Assembly: GCA_029721515.1 (NCBI GenBank)
Contig: CM056558.1
Location: 12,245,240-12,309,239, forward strand
DNA length: 64,000 bases
Source of the DNA: Synanceia verrucosa
Taxonomy: Eukaryota > Chordata > Actinopteri > Perciformes > Synanceiidae
Reading direction: 5' to 3'
The number at the start of each line of letters is the position of its first letter. Position 1 is the first letter of the stretch. The notes beneath the pieces were generated by a model. It was not told the DNA's origin, did no database searches, and saw nothing but the letters and a program-made list of their open reading frames with translations. The position numbers were made by a program, and so were the translations under genes. This document shows, one piece after another, positions 25,101-36,960 of this stretch.

Positions 25101-28100
25101 GGAATTTCAAGTATTTTTTGTGCACTTCCTGACTCTCACTGTGAAACTCTTGTACATCTGTTTGCATGTTGATAAGTTGTTGGCTTTCAGGATTCACACA
25201 TAAAGCAGTACAAATTATAATTTTGCCCACACCTATAGAATAGAATAACATGATTTTATTGATCCCAACCTGGGAAATTATGTTGCATCAACAGCAAGAA
25301 GTAATATGAAAATCAGAAAAGCAATGTAAAACACAGTATTACCATTTACATTGTAAAGTATAAGAAAGACGAGCAATATAAGAAGTATAAAAATGTGTGT
25401 ATATATAGATAAATAAACAACTGCACAGGTGAACGACTCAATTTCAGTATTTTAACAAGGAAATATTACACTGCAAAACTGAATACCGTAAATCTCATGT
25501 CCAGTTATGAGTATTTATGAAAAATTGACATGTCCGCCTCATTCGAAACACCAGTTTAAAAGTACTTTAGGGCATTTGATCATGTCATGCAAACTTTGAT
25601 ATTTTTCAGTTTTCATGCAAATGTGCTCTAGTCATTCAAATGTCCTGTTTTCCTCCAGAGCACTTTGACACGCCTAAGTCTTCTTACAAATTCTGATTGC
25701 AGTGCAATATGCAAATGTAGGTCTTTGTGAGGAATGAAATACCAAGTATTCCTTGTGTGTTATATGTAACTTTCTTGGAATACTCAGGCTTTTGGTCTGA
25801 TCCATGTAATCTTCCTCACGTTGCCCAATAGGAAATGTACTTACATTTTTTTAATTGCAAGTTTAAGAAATGAAGGCGATTAGATATTTTAATCACTCCT
25901 AGCTGTCCTATGTTGTCCAATTATTTTTGAAAACTGGATTTAAGTGGTGCCTTGATCTAATTTATTTAACTAGATAGATAAACATGATGGGCTATACCCT
26001 GTAGAAAATGCCCTGCAACAATAATGGTCCCTTTGTTTATCAGAGAGGTGATTAGTGGTGGAGTGATTCCAGGGTCATGCAGTTGTTTTTGTCCTCTTCA
26101 GAGAAAGCACTCTCCATTCGTTGAACCTTTTCACAGACTGGCTTACGTTTTAATGTTAATTTATAGTGAATGGGCGACACTTTAGAGTTTTTCAGTCGCT
26201 ACACTGCGACTGCAAATGGTCACGAACACAAGGGTCAGAGCTGTGATGACGGCATTCCTAGTGCTATTTAATTTAAAAGTGTTTGTCAACTTATCACTTA
26301 TCAACAGAAATAATGTGAGCTCTTATTATAAGGACAGCTTGTTAAAAAAAATGGAGCTTTTAGTTGATTTCTGCTTTGACAGTGACTTTGATCATTTAGA
26401 GAAGAGGGTTATGGTTGAACTGCTTCCTGTCTGAAGCTGAAGTTCTGTGCCACAGCTAATTAGAGCGTCTGCTGACCTCATCTGGCATACCAGCTGAACT
26501 GCATCTCTCAAAACGAGTCATCAGTGAGGGCACTCTTCTGTTTTTACAGCCCCCACCCTCCACGTATTGTTTTGAAATACACTTACTGGGTGGGGGTTTA
26601 TCACAGAGAGGCTGAGTTCTGATTTACTCAGCTGCTTCCCTCCCACAGTGAGTATTGGTATGCTTTGTGACAGGGACGTGTGCCGGTGCATCTGTGCCTC
26701 AATGAAGAACATAGTGCATTTGAGAGTCTATAAGACATCTTGTGATAAGTGATGATGGAGACCACGTTTTGCTCCTGCACTTGTTTTCTGTGGTATAGAT
26801 AACAAAAAGTCCAACTGCGTGAAATGTGTGAGCAGATAGGAGCTCAGTGTCAAATACTTTCACGCTGAAAATAAAGCGGGTCGACCCACCTTAGCTCGGC
26901 ATTCAGGAGCTTTCACACTGCCAGCTGCCATGGGTCTGACCTCCCTCTGTGAGAGCTGCATGTCTGTTTTTTCCTCCCTCCCATATATCATTGCATTGAC
27001 AACGCCATCATTACAGGTTAAAAGCGCCAGAACACTGCATAGTAAACAACGGACAGCATGGACATTAGCAAGACGCATGTTAACTTTTTGTAGTGCTTTG
27101 CAATTTTGTCCCTTTTGCAAAGTGTATAAATCCAGTGCAGTACTAATACTAGTACTAATGCATACTGCCATGATCAATAAAAAAAAGGTGTGCCAGATCA
27201 CTATACAAGCTGTATAGAAACACGGTCACGTAGGTCACACCGGGATTCCCCAACGGTGGGATTTCCTGAGAATGACGTAGGGCTAAGTCACGTATGCGCT
27301 TCCGTTAAAGATGATGTTGCTTCACATTTGATTTGTTTGATTGAATAAAATCTCTGCCCTTCAGAGATCGGTCTCTGGGAGATCAACAGGAAGACTGATT
27401 TTATTAGTGAGCAGCTCTGCAGCCCTGGAGCTCCACACTGACAGCCTGACGCGTTACATCAACAAGTAAATTAGCGGGTCGTCGCGGGTTGACGCGGGTC
27501 GCCTTTCACACTGCAGCCGAGTCGAGCTGATAAACTTTTTGGTTGATTGGAGGGTCGTTTGACCCGTGTCAACCCTTTCACACTGCACAAAAATCCCACG
27601 TCCACCCAGATTTTTTTGTGCAGTGTGAAAGGGGCTAAACATTGGACAATCTCAATTTTATATATAACTAAAATTATATCATATCAAACTGGACTATTTT
27701 GATAGTCCTCAGTGAATAACTTGACTGTGTGTTGTCACAGCGTGATGGCGGCTCTGACACAGATGTTTAGAGGCACCAGCCTCGGGGCCGGAGGTGTCCG
27801 GAGTTGGAATGCGCTGCCTTGTGGTCCTGTGGTCTTTGTTTTGGGGCGGATGAGTGCATGTGTGCACTGCTGTAGTCTGCAGGGAAGGCCCATGTTGAGG
27901 TTGACACCACAAGTGGTCCTTATATAAACTGCCACATGTCTTCCTCCTTGAGCAGAAACATACATTTTACTTTGTTTTCATTGGAACCTGAATGGTAACA
28001 CATTTTATTTTTATTTTTTTTTTGTCTCCCCAACATTTCTTGTAACTCCTTCAGGCCAGATCTGCATTGACTTGACTTGTGCTACTTTGATTCAAACTGT

Positions 28101-31100
28101 ATGTTCCTTGTTTTTTGTCATTGTTTTTTAAGAACAATTCCCAGTCAAAGTAGCTCATAGGACATCCTTCTGTCTATTCTTGTCCCAGATGTATGACGGC
28201 TTAAATGGAGGGTTGTCCTGTCTTTTGTGTTTATCGCTCCTTAAGACCACACAAAAGAGCGAGCAGCTCCTAGTGTCATGCACCTCGATCAACAATAACT
28301 TAAACGAGTAGACTTTTAGGCCTTATTTGTATTACATGTTACAGTCTTTGCATTGTCTGAAGAGGAGGAGAAAGACTGCAGACATATGTAGCGCTGCTCT
28401 GCGCCACAAATCCCAATTACATGCTAAGCATGTGAATTCACCCATTGGATTCATCATGATATCAATGTGACCAATAGAAACGTGCACTGTTTCATTTGTA
28501 TTTTTTTTTTCTATCATATATATCATATACAGCTCATGTAACAAATGGAGCATCTCACTCAGCTTTTCACACTTTTCCTTGATGTCAGCTGCACATACTA
28601 TTTATCTCTTCCTCAACACTCTCTATATGGAATAATTAAATTAAAAGGGGCACTGGATGATGAACACATGGACACACTCCTCTGGTGATGGACTCAGAAA
28701 CAAGAAAGCTGGTTGCAAAACACGCGATTTAAGAGTTTGTTGATTTGAGGGACAGGGACAACCAGACTCCTTTTTAATTAACGTTTAAGCCTTTGAATAA
28801 GGCCTCCAATGTCTCTGGGGGCAACTTTTTTTTTTTTGGCAGACAATGGCAGTGGAAAAAAAAATGAAGAAATTAAAGTGGAGAGAGGAGGGAGAGGCTG
28901 AACTCCACCTCCTTGTTTTCTCACCATGTGACCTAGTCGGGCTTTAACACACCCTCAGCACCCTTCCAAACAAGAGGCACTCGTGTGTTAACACTCAGTG
29001 GAGTTGAACAGCTGAGTTACCGAGGAGAAATTTTTTGGAAAAACCGACAACATGCGCTGCAAAATGAGTTACACGTTTCCCTGCTCGCCGGGAACTTCAC
29101 CACCAGGTCGTGTGATGTCTTACCGGCCGAGATGCGTCAGGTAAAAGACTTTTTTGGAAAAAAAAAAGTTAAATATGTTTTACTTAAAATATTTGTGCAT
29201 TACTGTATCTGCGCATTTTGCATCATTTGCCAATGCGTCATTTAGGATCACTGTTTTAACTATGTGCGTTATTATACCAGCAGTTAAATGTGAAAAGTTT
29301 GTGGCTGACTCGAGGCTTTTAACTTTCAGCTGAGTGTTTCGGGACAAATGGGACATAAAATCCAATCAGCGCGTTGTCTTTCGTTTGTGTTTTGCCATCA
29401 GCTGTCAAGTATACATGCCTGGTTGTGGCACAGCAACACATATTTCTTCTAGTAGTAGTACTTGCAGTGCTCGTTGTGGCATCTTCTTTGGTGTGTGTGT
29501 GTGGCACCCCTCTGGGCTTCCCACGACGAGCTGTGTACGTGCTCTCCAACACGCATGACGCGCACACTGGAGAGACCACTGGAGCTCCATGAAATGCTGC
29601 CGGTCACTACGTGGTGATCAGTAAATGCTGCCTTTTTTAAAAGAATATTTTAAACTTTTCAGTCTGTGATTACTGGCGCTTTTAAAAACGCCCCATGTGT
29701 TCTACACTTTTGCGCGTCATCACTTTTACGCACACGGATTATTCCATTTCAGAACATCAATATTTGTCATATTTAGGCACAGTTGGTGTTTTTGTGTATT
29801 TTAGTTTAATTACTATCAATGTTAATCTAACCTTTGTGGATTTAACGTGGCTCCATTCAGGGAACATGTTTCGCTTTATACCGTTTGGGGTTTTGTCGCC
29901 AAAGATTTGTCACAGATCAGGTACAAATATTACGAGATGCTGTCTGTACACAATGTTCTGTCTCAGGTCCCTGGATTGAGGAGCAGAGCACCGTCTAGCG
30001 GCAGGAAAACACCTCTCTTTTTGCATCCACATCCATGCAAGCAGGGTGGTGATTGTGCCGGGAATCTGAGACTGGGGAAGATTCTTTAGTTTGTGTTATT
30101 GTTGTTTTTTTTTGCGCGTAGTCTCAAACGTGGAATTGTTTTCTTTGTACCAGGATCTTTGGCTTGGCTTAGTAAGTGGATGGTCTTTTACATGGAAAGT
30201 GGGACACGTTTCTTTCTGTCTTTTCTTATGGTCTTTGGGTGGGGGTGGGGGGGGCGCAAAACAAAGCGTTGCGCTGCTCTGGAGTGATTTGGAAACGAGT
30301 TGATAAAGCGAGATGCACATAACACTGGAATACGTCAAGTTTGGCCAGAGCACGGCAACGTGTGTTTGTCTTTTACAGACAGTGGAAAACAATAGCACTA
30401 GAGTGATAATGTAAACTGATCGTCAGTCAGCCGCACCCGGACCACATCAGGAGCCATGCGCATTCCTCCTGGTATCTGTTCTCACTGCTCATTGACTCAA
30501 ACGCATTCTTGTGCCCTTTGTGCTTTGTTTTTGTTTTTTTTGTTTTTTTTAACCTTTGGACAACTGTAACCGTTTGTGACCAGACTGTGATTCATGCATG
30601 CCACAAGGGATCGATGATGGGAGGCCTCTCAATTGTTTCTTAATGGATATGTACAACAAGACAGTGTGTGTGCATATTGTGTCAGCGTTAGATGATGTAA
30701 TTTTGTGTCTTAATGCAGACATGGCATACAAATATGTGGCTGCACGGTTCCAGGTTGGGAAGCGGTGTTTAGATGTAATTGTTTTCCACTTGGTGATCAT
30801 CAGAGCCATTTTAAGTGAGTGTTTTTTCAGATGCCCTAGACGGGCTTTGCAGCGAAGCCTGTTGGAGATCTTAACCGGATGTCCCTTCCCTCTGATTTTT
30901 TTTTTTATTTTTTTTTAAATAAGATGTTATACTCTGGTATGGTGATTAAAATAATAATGCAAATGTTTCCAAAAGAACAATCTTTGTCTTTCCCTGTAAT
31001 AACTTTGAACAGTGGCTTTCTGTGGGTTTTGCAAGCGTCCATCTGTAACACATTTATTTTATTTTTTTTATTTTTCTTTAGTATTTCAAATCTGTTCATC

Positions 31101-32000
31101 TCATTCTCAGGAAACAGATTTCAACATTATTATACTCCCAAACTAAATCTAGCTGATGAGTTTTCATCTGAAGTACAAGTAAAATCATATGAGGTTGTCT
31201 TCATCGTCTGAAATCAGTCTGCAGTACTTGGGAGACATGAGATGGTATCTTGTGGTAACGCCTGCTCTTTTTCTCCACAGTGCATCTGGTGCGAGTGTCG
31301 TCGCCATCGACAACAAGATTGAGCAAGCAATGGTGAGTTTTACCTTGTGTTAAATGTGGTTAGGTGATCTAGTCTCTGCTAGTCTGTACGAACGGGGGCC
31401 ATTTAATGTGATAACCCAAATTCAGTTCAGTTCAAGAATGCTTCTGCATTTAACTGTCTTTCATTTGCTCTCAACACTCGTGCAAACAACAGAAAATGCA
31501 CTCAAATACTATTGCCGACGGGTAATCTCTTGAAAATGCAGTTGCAAAACCCCCTGTGGCGAGACTTTGGTGCTCAAGCTGTTGCTAAAAAAAAAGATCA
31601 TGCTTTACCACTTCATTGTACACGTGATGATCCTTTTGTCTGAGGATGGAATGTGCTTATTTTGTGTGCTAATTTTATTTCTTTTCTTCTTACTCAGGAC
31701 TTGGTGAAGAGTCACCTGATGTATGCTGTTCGCGAGGAGGTAGAGGTGTTGAAGGAGCAGATCAAGGAGCTGTATGAGAGGAATTCTGTGTTGGAGCGTG
31801 AGAACGCTGTGCTGAAGTCGCTGGCCAACACAGATCAACTTGGCCAACTGACCAGTCAGCTCAACCAGCGCAGCAACAACACATCGCCTCCACCAGCTCT
31901 GCAACATCAACACACACTCGTCACAAACAACAACGCCCCCCTGGTTCATCACGAGGGGAGTCAGAGTGTCACTCATCACCCCAACATCACCTCGGCGTGA
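19021..32000 (+). CDS. tsc22d2: TSC22 domain family protein (tsc22d2-like), 3' exons
   Basis: Three coding exons, 19021-19092, 31281-31332 and 31698-32000, join in frame across canonical AG/GT borders. They encode a 24-residue segment, then SASGASVVAIDNKIEQAM, then the TSC box DLVKSHLMYAVREEVEVLKE and leucine zipper. TSC22 proteins homo- and heterodimerise through this box and zipper and act as transcriptional modulators and osmotic-stress partners of WNK/NRBP proteins (family knowledge). The zipper continues KELYERNSVLERENAVLKSL rather than the KTLASPEQL form of TSC22D1 and D3, and the C-terminus ends PNITSA. From memory this resembles TSC22D2 (PNVSSA end), hence the symbol. The large N-terminal exon is upstream of the window, so the CDS here is partial: 142 codons plus the stop. 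Confidence 0.88.
19118..19153. repeat. GT microsatellite
   Basis: About 36 bases of uninterrupted GT, starting 26 bases after the donor of the preceding exon. Confidence 0.95.
20054..20747 (+). mobile_element. Internally deleted Tc1-like element, both TIRs
   Basis: Near-perfect 31-bp terminal inverted repeats (left 20054-20084, right 20717-20747, one mismatch) begin at the TA target dinucleotide and read tacactactcacaaaaa. Between them is only the 3' part of a Tc1-type transposase. Full-length members are normally longer than 1.2 kb; this one is 694 bp, so at least the DNA-binding half is deleted. It lies in the intron after the 72-bp tsc22d2 exon. Confidence 0.88.
20240..20627 (+). pseudogene. 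Tc1-like transposase C-terminal remnant
   Basis: The frame reads FMDDNAPTHQSRIIRERL, EWPALSP, KPIENLWDHLSR, LNDLRAALQEEW and MRRRCQAVIDAQGH, matching the C-terminal half of a Tc1 DD34E transposase. The second catalytic Asp (in MDDNA) and the Glu (in PIEN) are present. They are separated by 27 residues instead of 34, because the stretch before EWPALSP is short by seven residues. The usual SPDLNPIE is SPILKPIE. It is therefore expected to be inactive. Confidence 0.85.
25245..25440. repeat. Fish LINE 3'-tail-like fragment
   Basis: The block attttattgatcccaacctg with gggaaatt resembles the widespread tttattgatccc...gggaaatt tail of fish non-LTR repeats (recognised from memory). No coding part is attached. 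Confidence 0.4.
27573..27633. repeat. Perfect 21-bp stem hairpin at repeat end
   Basis: The sequence ccctttcacactgcacaaaa (27573 on) is followed after a 19-base loop by its complement, ttttgtgcagtgtgaaaggg. The stem is 21 bp with no mismatch (27573-27593 with 27613-27633). Related words (tttcacactgc) recur at 26911 and 27505, so this is probably the end of a foldback MITE covering roughly 26850-27640. Confidence 0.7.
28950..30500. promoter_or_regulatory. CpG-richer stretch, possible internal promoter
   Basis: Compared with its AT-rich surroundings this part has many CpG dinucleotides (ctcgccggg, accggccgagatgcg, gacgcgcac, tttgcgcgtag). It lies between the tsc22d2 72-bp exon and the constant SASGASVVAIDNK exon. 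In TSC22D1 and TSC22D3 the short isoforms start from promoters at the equivalent place (family knowledge). I found no convincing first coding exon, so this is only a candidate. Confidence 0.25.
31281..31332 (+). CDS. tsc22d2: tsc22d2 exon, conserved linker before TSC box
   Basis: A 52-bp exon bounded by ttctccacag and atg/gtgagt. With the preceding AG it reads SASGASVVAIDNKIEQAM, a segment nearly invariant in TSC22 family members. It ends in phase 0 before the DLVKSHLMYAV exon. Confidence 0.92.
31333..31697. other. Short tsc22d2 intron
   Basis: A 365-bp intron bounded by gtgagt and tactcag. Nothing else is seen. Confidence 0.85.
31698..32000 (+). CDS. tsc22d2: tsc22d2 terminal coding exon, TSC box and zipper
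   Basis: The exon follows ttcttactcag and encodes 100 residues to a TGA at 31998. Residues 1-20 are the TSC box (DLVKSHLMYAVREEVEVLKE) and residues 21-50 the leucine zipper, with heptad leucines in IKELYERNSVLERENAVLKS. The rest is Ser/Gln/His/Asn-rich low complexity, ending PNITSA. The ATG-started frame beginning at 31653 includes 45 bases of intron. Confidence 0.93.
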   Translation, partial: DLVKSHLMYAVREEVEVLKEQIKELYERNSVLERENAVLKSLANTDQLGQLTSQLNQRSNNTSPPPALQHQHTLVTNNNAPLVHHEGSQSVTHHPNITSA

Positions 32001-34110
32001 TCTCCTTCAACCCAATACAAACGCTCACACACACACCTCCCACAGACAGGAGTGGAAGATCCTGTTTATGAAAGGCAACAACTGCTACCGTCCCCGTAGC
32101 TTCATAAAGCAAAAGGCTGCGTTAAATGTGCTCCATTTGGGAAAGAAATCCAAAACAGCGACATCTTTGTTTGCCACCAAGAGCCATGCTTCAATGTGTG
32201 CACGCTGCCGTCACTGGGCTTCACATTATTAAGACATTTACCACCCCACAAAGTCTTATTCTGTCCCTGTGGTTGGTTGCATGAAAGTTGAAAAAGGAGG
32301 ATGGTGCACACCATAGAACTGCAAGCTGTTCTTGTGCAGGAGGACGGTGCTCAGGGAGCTTGATTCGTTGGGGCAACAATTGGTGGAAAGGGGCCAGTGA
32401 GGCGATGATGGTCCTGTGACATCCCGCAGGGTCTGTCCTCCCAGTATCCCCTACCATGTCACTCCAGGGCTGGAAGAAGCCAGAGAGCCGAGGGACAGGT
32501 GGTGGCGAGAGGATTTATCATCTGAGTGGAGGAGGAAGCCAGCGGGTGCCTAGGCTTTAGCGGAGCGAGTCCAGAGCCATGGCTTGTTATATGCTGCAAC
32601 AAAAGCTTGTGTTGTCTTCTCAGAGCCACCATACTTTGACGTGGATCGTAATAATTTTTTTTTTTTTTTTTTCTCCATTAGTTCAGTTTTAGTATTTGCA
32701 TTTATTTATTTCAGGGCTGCTATTTTCATAATGTAAATGAACAATGTCATGGAGATAGTCATTAACAAAAAATAAACCCTGTCTCTTTTTTTTTTTTTTT
32801 TTTTTTTTGGTATTTTAGAATCTGTCAGGTATTAAATTTGGTAGTCTCTCGCAACAAGTAGATCTCAATAAGTAGGCAATAAGTTCCATAAACGAAAAGT
32901 TTCTTCTCATGAAATAGTGCTAACACTAAAACCGAGCTTACATTAGATGAAATCCAAGTTGAATGTATATTTTGTAAAGAGTAAAGTATTAAGTGCAAAG
33001 GAGGGTTTATGTGGAAGAACACCTGTCGTTAAGATGTGATGGGATGTTTCGATAAAGAAAACTATTAATTTACCTTTTCTAGACTTTCTTTATCAAAACA
33101 ATAAAAAAAAAATAATTTGGGGTTTGGTTGGGGGGATGAAAAGCTGTGAACATTGTTTGACTTACTTTATAACCAAAGACGCAAAGCTGTGTAAGATTTT
33201 TTTTTTTTTTTTTTCCCCTCAATTTTTAAGTGCATACTCTTTTTTTTCCCCTATTCTCTTCTTCCCTACATTTTTGTTGCAGTTTTGCATGTTCTGCATG
33301 ATCTATAATCAAACCACTTTCTTACCTCATGTTTTTATCCAGCACTCTTTTTTTTTTTGTCAAGTCTGTGAATGATTGTGAAAGGGTTTATGAAAGAGAA
33401 AGGGAACATTGTGCAGAGACGATGGAGTAAGTAGCTGAGGGTAAGAGGAATAATAAAAAAGAATGGCAAGGTGAAGGCCTTGTGCAAAAAAAAAAAAAAC
33501 AGCCAGAAAAGGAGCCATCTTTTTTCTTTTTTTTTCATGTAATTGCTCTGTTGAATTTCACATGCAGAGAAAAGGTTTTGTTATATTGCAGGTTTTAATG
33601 TATTTAATGAATGCAACATTAAATTTCAATTGTAGTGTACCAACACTTAAAAATAACATCTGCTAAAAAACAGAAACATTTTACACTCTGAAGCTGGAAC
33701 CCAGTCGATTTGTGTGAGCATGTAATGGGATGTCCTGTTGGTGTCACGTCTTTTGTGCCTCCTGTGCCATCGTCTGCTGTCGTCAGGCGAATCGGTTACT
33801 TTCTCTGTGGCATAGAACCAAACCAAAATGCTTGGTAATTGTACAATCAGTCATCTTTTTACAGGATGGATTCTTTGATTTCCTTTTTTACTTTTTGCAA
33901 ACAGGCTTATTTCTTCTTTTTTTTTTTTTTGGAGTATTCTTTTGTTTTCTTTTCATTTGAAGGAGATGCCGTGTACATGCCAAGTGTACTGTATGAAAGT
34001 GATCACTGAGCCTTGGAGAAAATATCTTAACAATGCCCTTGTAATGTGCTGTTCAGACAATTTTAGTTTTCAGTCAAAAATAAATTACTGTTTTATTAAG
34101 AGAATGTTGT
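32001..34110 (+). other. tsc22d2 3' UTR
   Basis: Follows the TGA with no splice acceptor of note. It is T-rich, with several poly-T and poly-A tracts and AATAAA words at 32771, 33100 and 34079. The last is followed by a GT-rich stretch and is taken as the main end. Frames within this region are treated as chance. Confidence 0.65.
34079..34084 (+). promoter_or_regulatory. Poly(A) signal, tsc22d2 (distal)
   Basis: AATAAA followed within 30 bases by a T/G-rich tract (gagaatgttgtcatgccttg). Earlier AATAAA words at 32771 and 33100 may give shorter 3' ends. Confidence 0.6.
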
Positions 34111-34253
34111 CATGCCTTGTCTTTCCTCTCAGGGAGAACACACACTCACACACACATTATATTACATTTGGTGAAGAATAACAATTGACACGTCAGTCTA
34201 CAAAATACTTTTATTTAGGTCAAAGTGTTTTTATTTGGCAGCAGGCCCATGAG

Positions 34254-34280
34254 GGTGCTGTCACAGCTTGTGACAGCACC
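34254..34280. repeat. 12-bp stem, 3-base loop hairpin
   Basis: The sequence ggtgctgtcaca is followed by gct and then tgtgacagcacc, a perfect 12-bp inverted repeat. It lies just past the tsc22d2 3' end, and tatatata follows on the right. Confidence 0.85.
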
Positions 34281-35204
34281 TTATATATAGAGAGTTGCAA
34301 CAAGTGAAGTCATGGGCGCCATCTTTAAGACTTAAGTCAGAGCGTTCGGCAATGTCTGCCAATGGAATGAAGATGGGATGTTGCAACAAATCGCTCATTA
34401 TCATCTTAAACTGTTTGTGAATGATACTCATACTTTGCTAAAATATAAACGCTTTTGCAAATATGTCACGTTTAACATTTCGAGAACACAGATAAATAAG
34501 CCTCCATCACCTAATCAGTGGAGCTGCTTTTACATGACCTTCTCCGATAGCAGTCACCGTGTAGCCTACCATTAGGCTACTTATTGAGCCATTGGCTAAA
34601 AATGACAACTTCTTGGTTATTTAGTTTAATCTATAACTATTTCTCCTAAACATCAAATTAACCCTTCCCTTTGCCTGCTTAGGTGTGATGATTACACTGT
34701 GTTTATTGTCAACTGTCTGACTGATGACTACGCCCAAGGGAAAAGAGACCAGGCACACGTAGTATGATTTTGTTTATCAATTCAAGAGTTGTTTTCTCTT
34801 TCATGAAAAAATATAATACAATATAAAAATAACTTAATAAAATAATATACAAAAGTGCGAGTGAAAGCAATAATCTGGATCTTGAATATTACGGTAAAAA
34901 TATACATTTGTATTAGACAATCTATGAATATCTTTGGTTACTTCTTATGCTATAGCATATAATACATTCTGAATGTTTGCATTCAATAATTAAATAATTA
35001 ATAATCAATAATTCAATACAATAATTTGTACAACATTTAAATAAGACTCAGCAATATCCTCCAAAAGGAAAAATCATATTGAAATGACAGCAGTGAAATC
35101 AGGGGAGAGCCATTATTTTAACATCTCTTTGGCTCCCAGGTTGTCAGCTCATTTTGTTTTATCACTTCTACTGATAAAGTAAATGCCTTTCCTCTCCTCT
35201 TACC

Positions 35205-35655
35205 TCAGCACGGTGTTCAACAGGGCATTGACGACCCAACCATGGCTGCAGTTTTCCACCATGGCATGAAGTGTGAGATTGGTCTGCTGGTGAATGAAGT
35301 CATTTCTAGTCTGTAGCCCCATATTCAGCAGCAGAACCCTGCCTGTTAGTCAACTTCAGGGCCCATGATCCTCTGGAGGCCATTGTAGAGCTCAGCCACA
35401 GTGTTCATAGCCTCAACTGACACTGCTGAGCATAGGTTACTCTTCTGTACAGTTAGAGCGAACTTCATCACTCAAGACTGTCAATACATGAGAACAGAGT
35501 GAGGAACAAAGATGGAAACGTAGACACAAAGAGGAAAGTGTATACAATACCTCCTCAACGAGAACCAGACACACTTCGTGGAGCATGGTCTTCAGTGTCT
35601 CAGAGTGGTGCTGTGCCAGAGCTTGAATAGTTTTCAAGGCACTGATTTTATTCAT
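35205..35655 (-). pseudogene. Possible HEAT-repeat (MROH-like) gene fragment
   Basis: Minus-strand frames read NKISALKTIQALAQHHSETL (35585-35655 region) and, in another frame, TNLTLHAMVENCSHGWVVNA followed by a gtaagag donor-like site near 35206. The first has the alternating helix look of HEAT repeats in maestro (MROH) proteins, with short frames interrupted by stops. The assignment rests on general pattern only. It could also be chance. Confidence 0.25.
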
Positions 35656-36825
35656 CCTGTAAGTTTCATGACAGTAATTAGAACTGCACTGTACACATCA
35701 CAAATAACTCCAACACACACATTCTGTTTAAACTGTAAATGTGAAGTAATAAAATGCATTTTCACACTACTGTATATTATATTAAGAGGATGTTACATCA
35801 ACTCATAAAAGTTATTAGCTCCCAGCATTTACTAGCTCTTCAGCTGAACAGCTTTTGGCAGAGTATATTGATGTCAAAGTAGGTTTAATGTCAAACTAAT
35901 TAGCCCTGACTCAATTATTCACTGGCCTGGTAAAGGACTGCTCTCTAGTGTCCCCTCAGGGTTGGCTAGTAGCTTTTCATGCTTTGCAGTCGTGGTGCTG
36001 CAGTCACTGGCAGCCTTTTTTCCTGGTAAACAGCAAAATACTCCATTAAAACATTGTACGTACTGTCACTACTTTTAAATATGGAAGAGCAACAACATAA
36101 TGTTATTTTAGAGAACAGAATGCTTTAAATTGCAATTAAGCCATTTGTGACCAGATAATGGTACGTAATGACTGGTACGTTTGCTTTTTCTGGAGTAGGA
36201 AGGAACGCTGACACCTGGTATAGAGACAGGTGTGACTGTCCTAAATGACGACATCCTTAGTCACTCATCGCCTACGTGTCAGATCAGACGTAAGTTATTG
36301 CTTCACTCAATAACTCTGGCATGTAACTTGAGTCCACTGACAGCTGATGTCACTTTCACAACTGGTTCTTTTAAATGTCAGTGTTGACTTTTTAAACAAA
36401 GTTATTCATCCCAAAAAGCAACAGCCAGCTCAAGGTTTCTGCAAAGTTTCTCTTTTCAGGTGCTGACTGAACGCTGTGTTTGTCAGAAACGGTTTATCAA
36501 AGACAATATGTCACGTCGTCATTCAAATTGAGAACGACAAACTTGTTTTTCCAACAAGGAGAAAATGTGCTTTGTAATAATTCATCAATGTCTGCCTGGT
36601 GTTGACAATCGGACAATTGTTTGTTTATTCAGTGCCTCTGTGCAGTTCTGGGGTGTGCCTTAAGTGGCTTCAGATTATGATCATAAGCAATAAAATATTG
36701 TAGATTCAGAGAATGCCATGACATTGTCTCCAATCTTTGGTGATGTTTACCAGTGACAGTAATTAAATGTAATAATATGGATGACCTCAATTTGTTCCTT
36801 TGCATTAGAGACACCTCACAACGAC

Positions 36826-36960
36826 AAGGTACTGGGTTCGTTTCCCATGTGTGTGCATTCTCTCCAGGTATTCCGGCTTCCTCCCACCATTTGGTCAACT
36901 GGCTAATCTAGATTCCCACGACCCTACGTAAGGATGAGTGGTAGATAATGGATGGATGTT
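36826..36960 (+). mobile_element. SINE fragment (same family as 7780)
   Basis: Retains the B-box-like tactgggttcgtttccc, a shortened body (ccggcttcctcccaccatttgg), and the tail gataatggatggatg. The 5' head is missing. Confidence 0.7.

Larger units (their letters stand above)
19093..31280. other. tsc22d2 intron, few identified features
   Basis: About 12.2 kb of non-coding sequence by the exon model. Apart from the Tc1 element, a hAT-like terminus near 22640-22690 (ends gcagcccta), a LINE-3'-end-like stretch near 25250, a hairpin repeat near 27573, and a relatively CpG-rich stretch at 28950-30500, I see nothing I can name. Confidence 0.55.

Noticed and set aside
27712..27927. 71-codon frame starting near a good-context ATG, resembling a mitochondrial presequence (MAALTQMFRGTSLGAG)
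   Set aside because: No known mature protein follows, no splice donor in frame was found, and it lies next to a MITE-like repeat; treated as chance.
30598..30918. 106-codon plus frame in a tsc22d2 intron (MPQGIDDGRPLNCF...)
   Set aside because: No recognisable domain, ends in a poly-T-encoded Phe run, and no donor joins it in phase to the 31281 exon.
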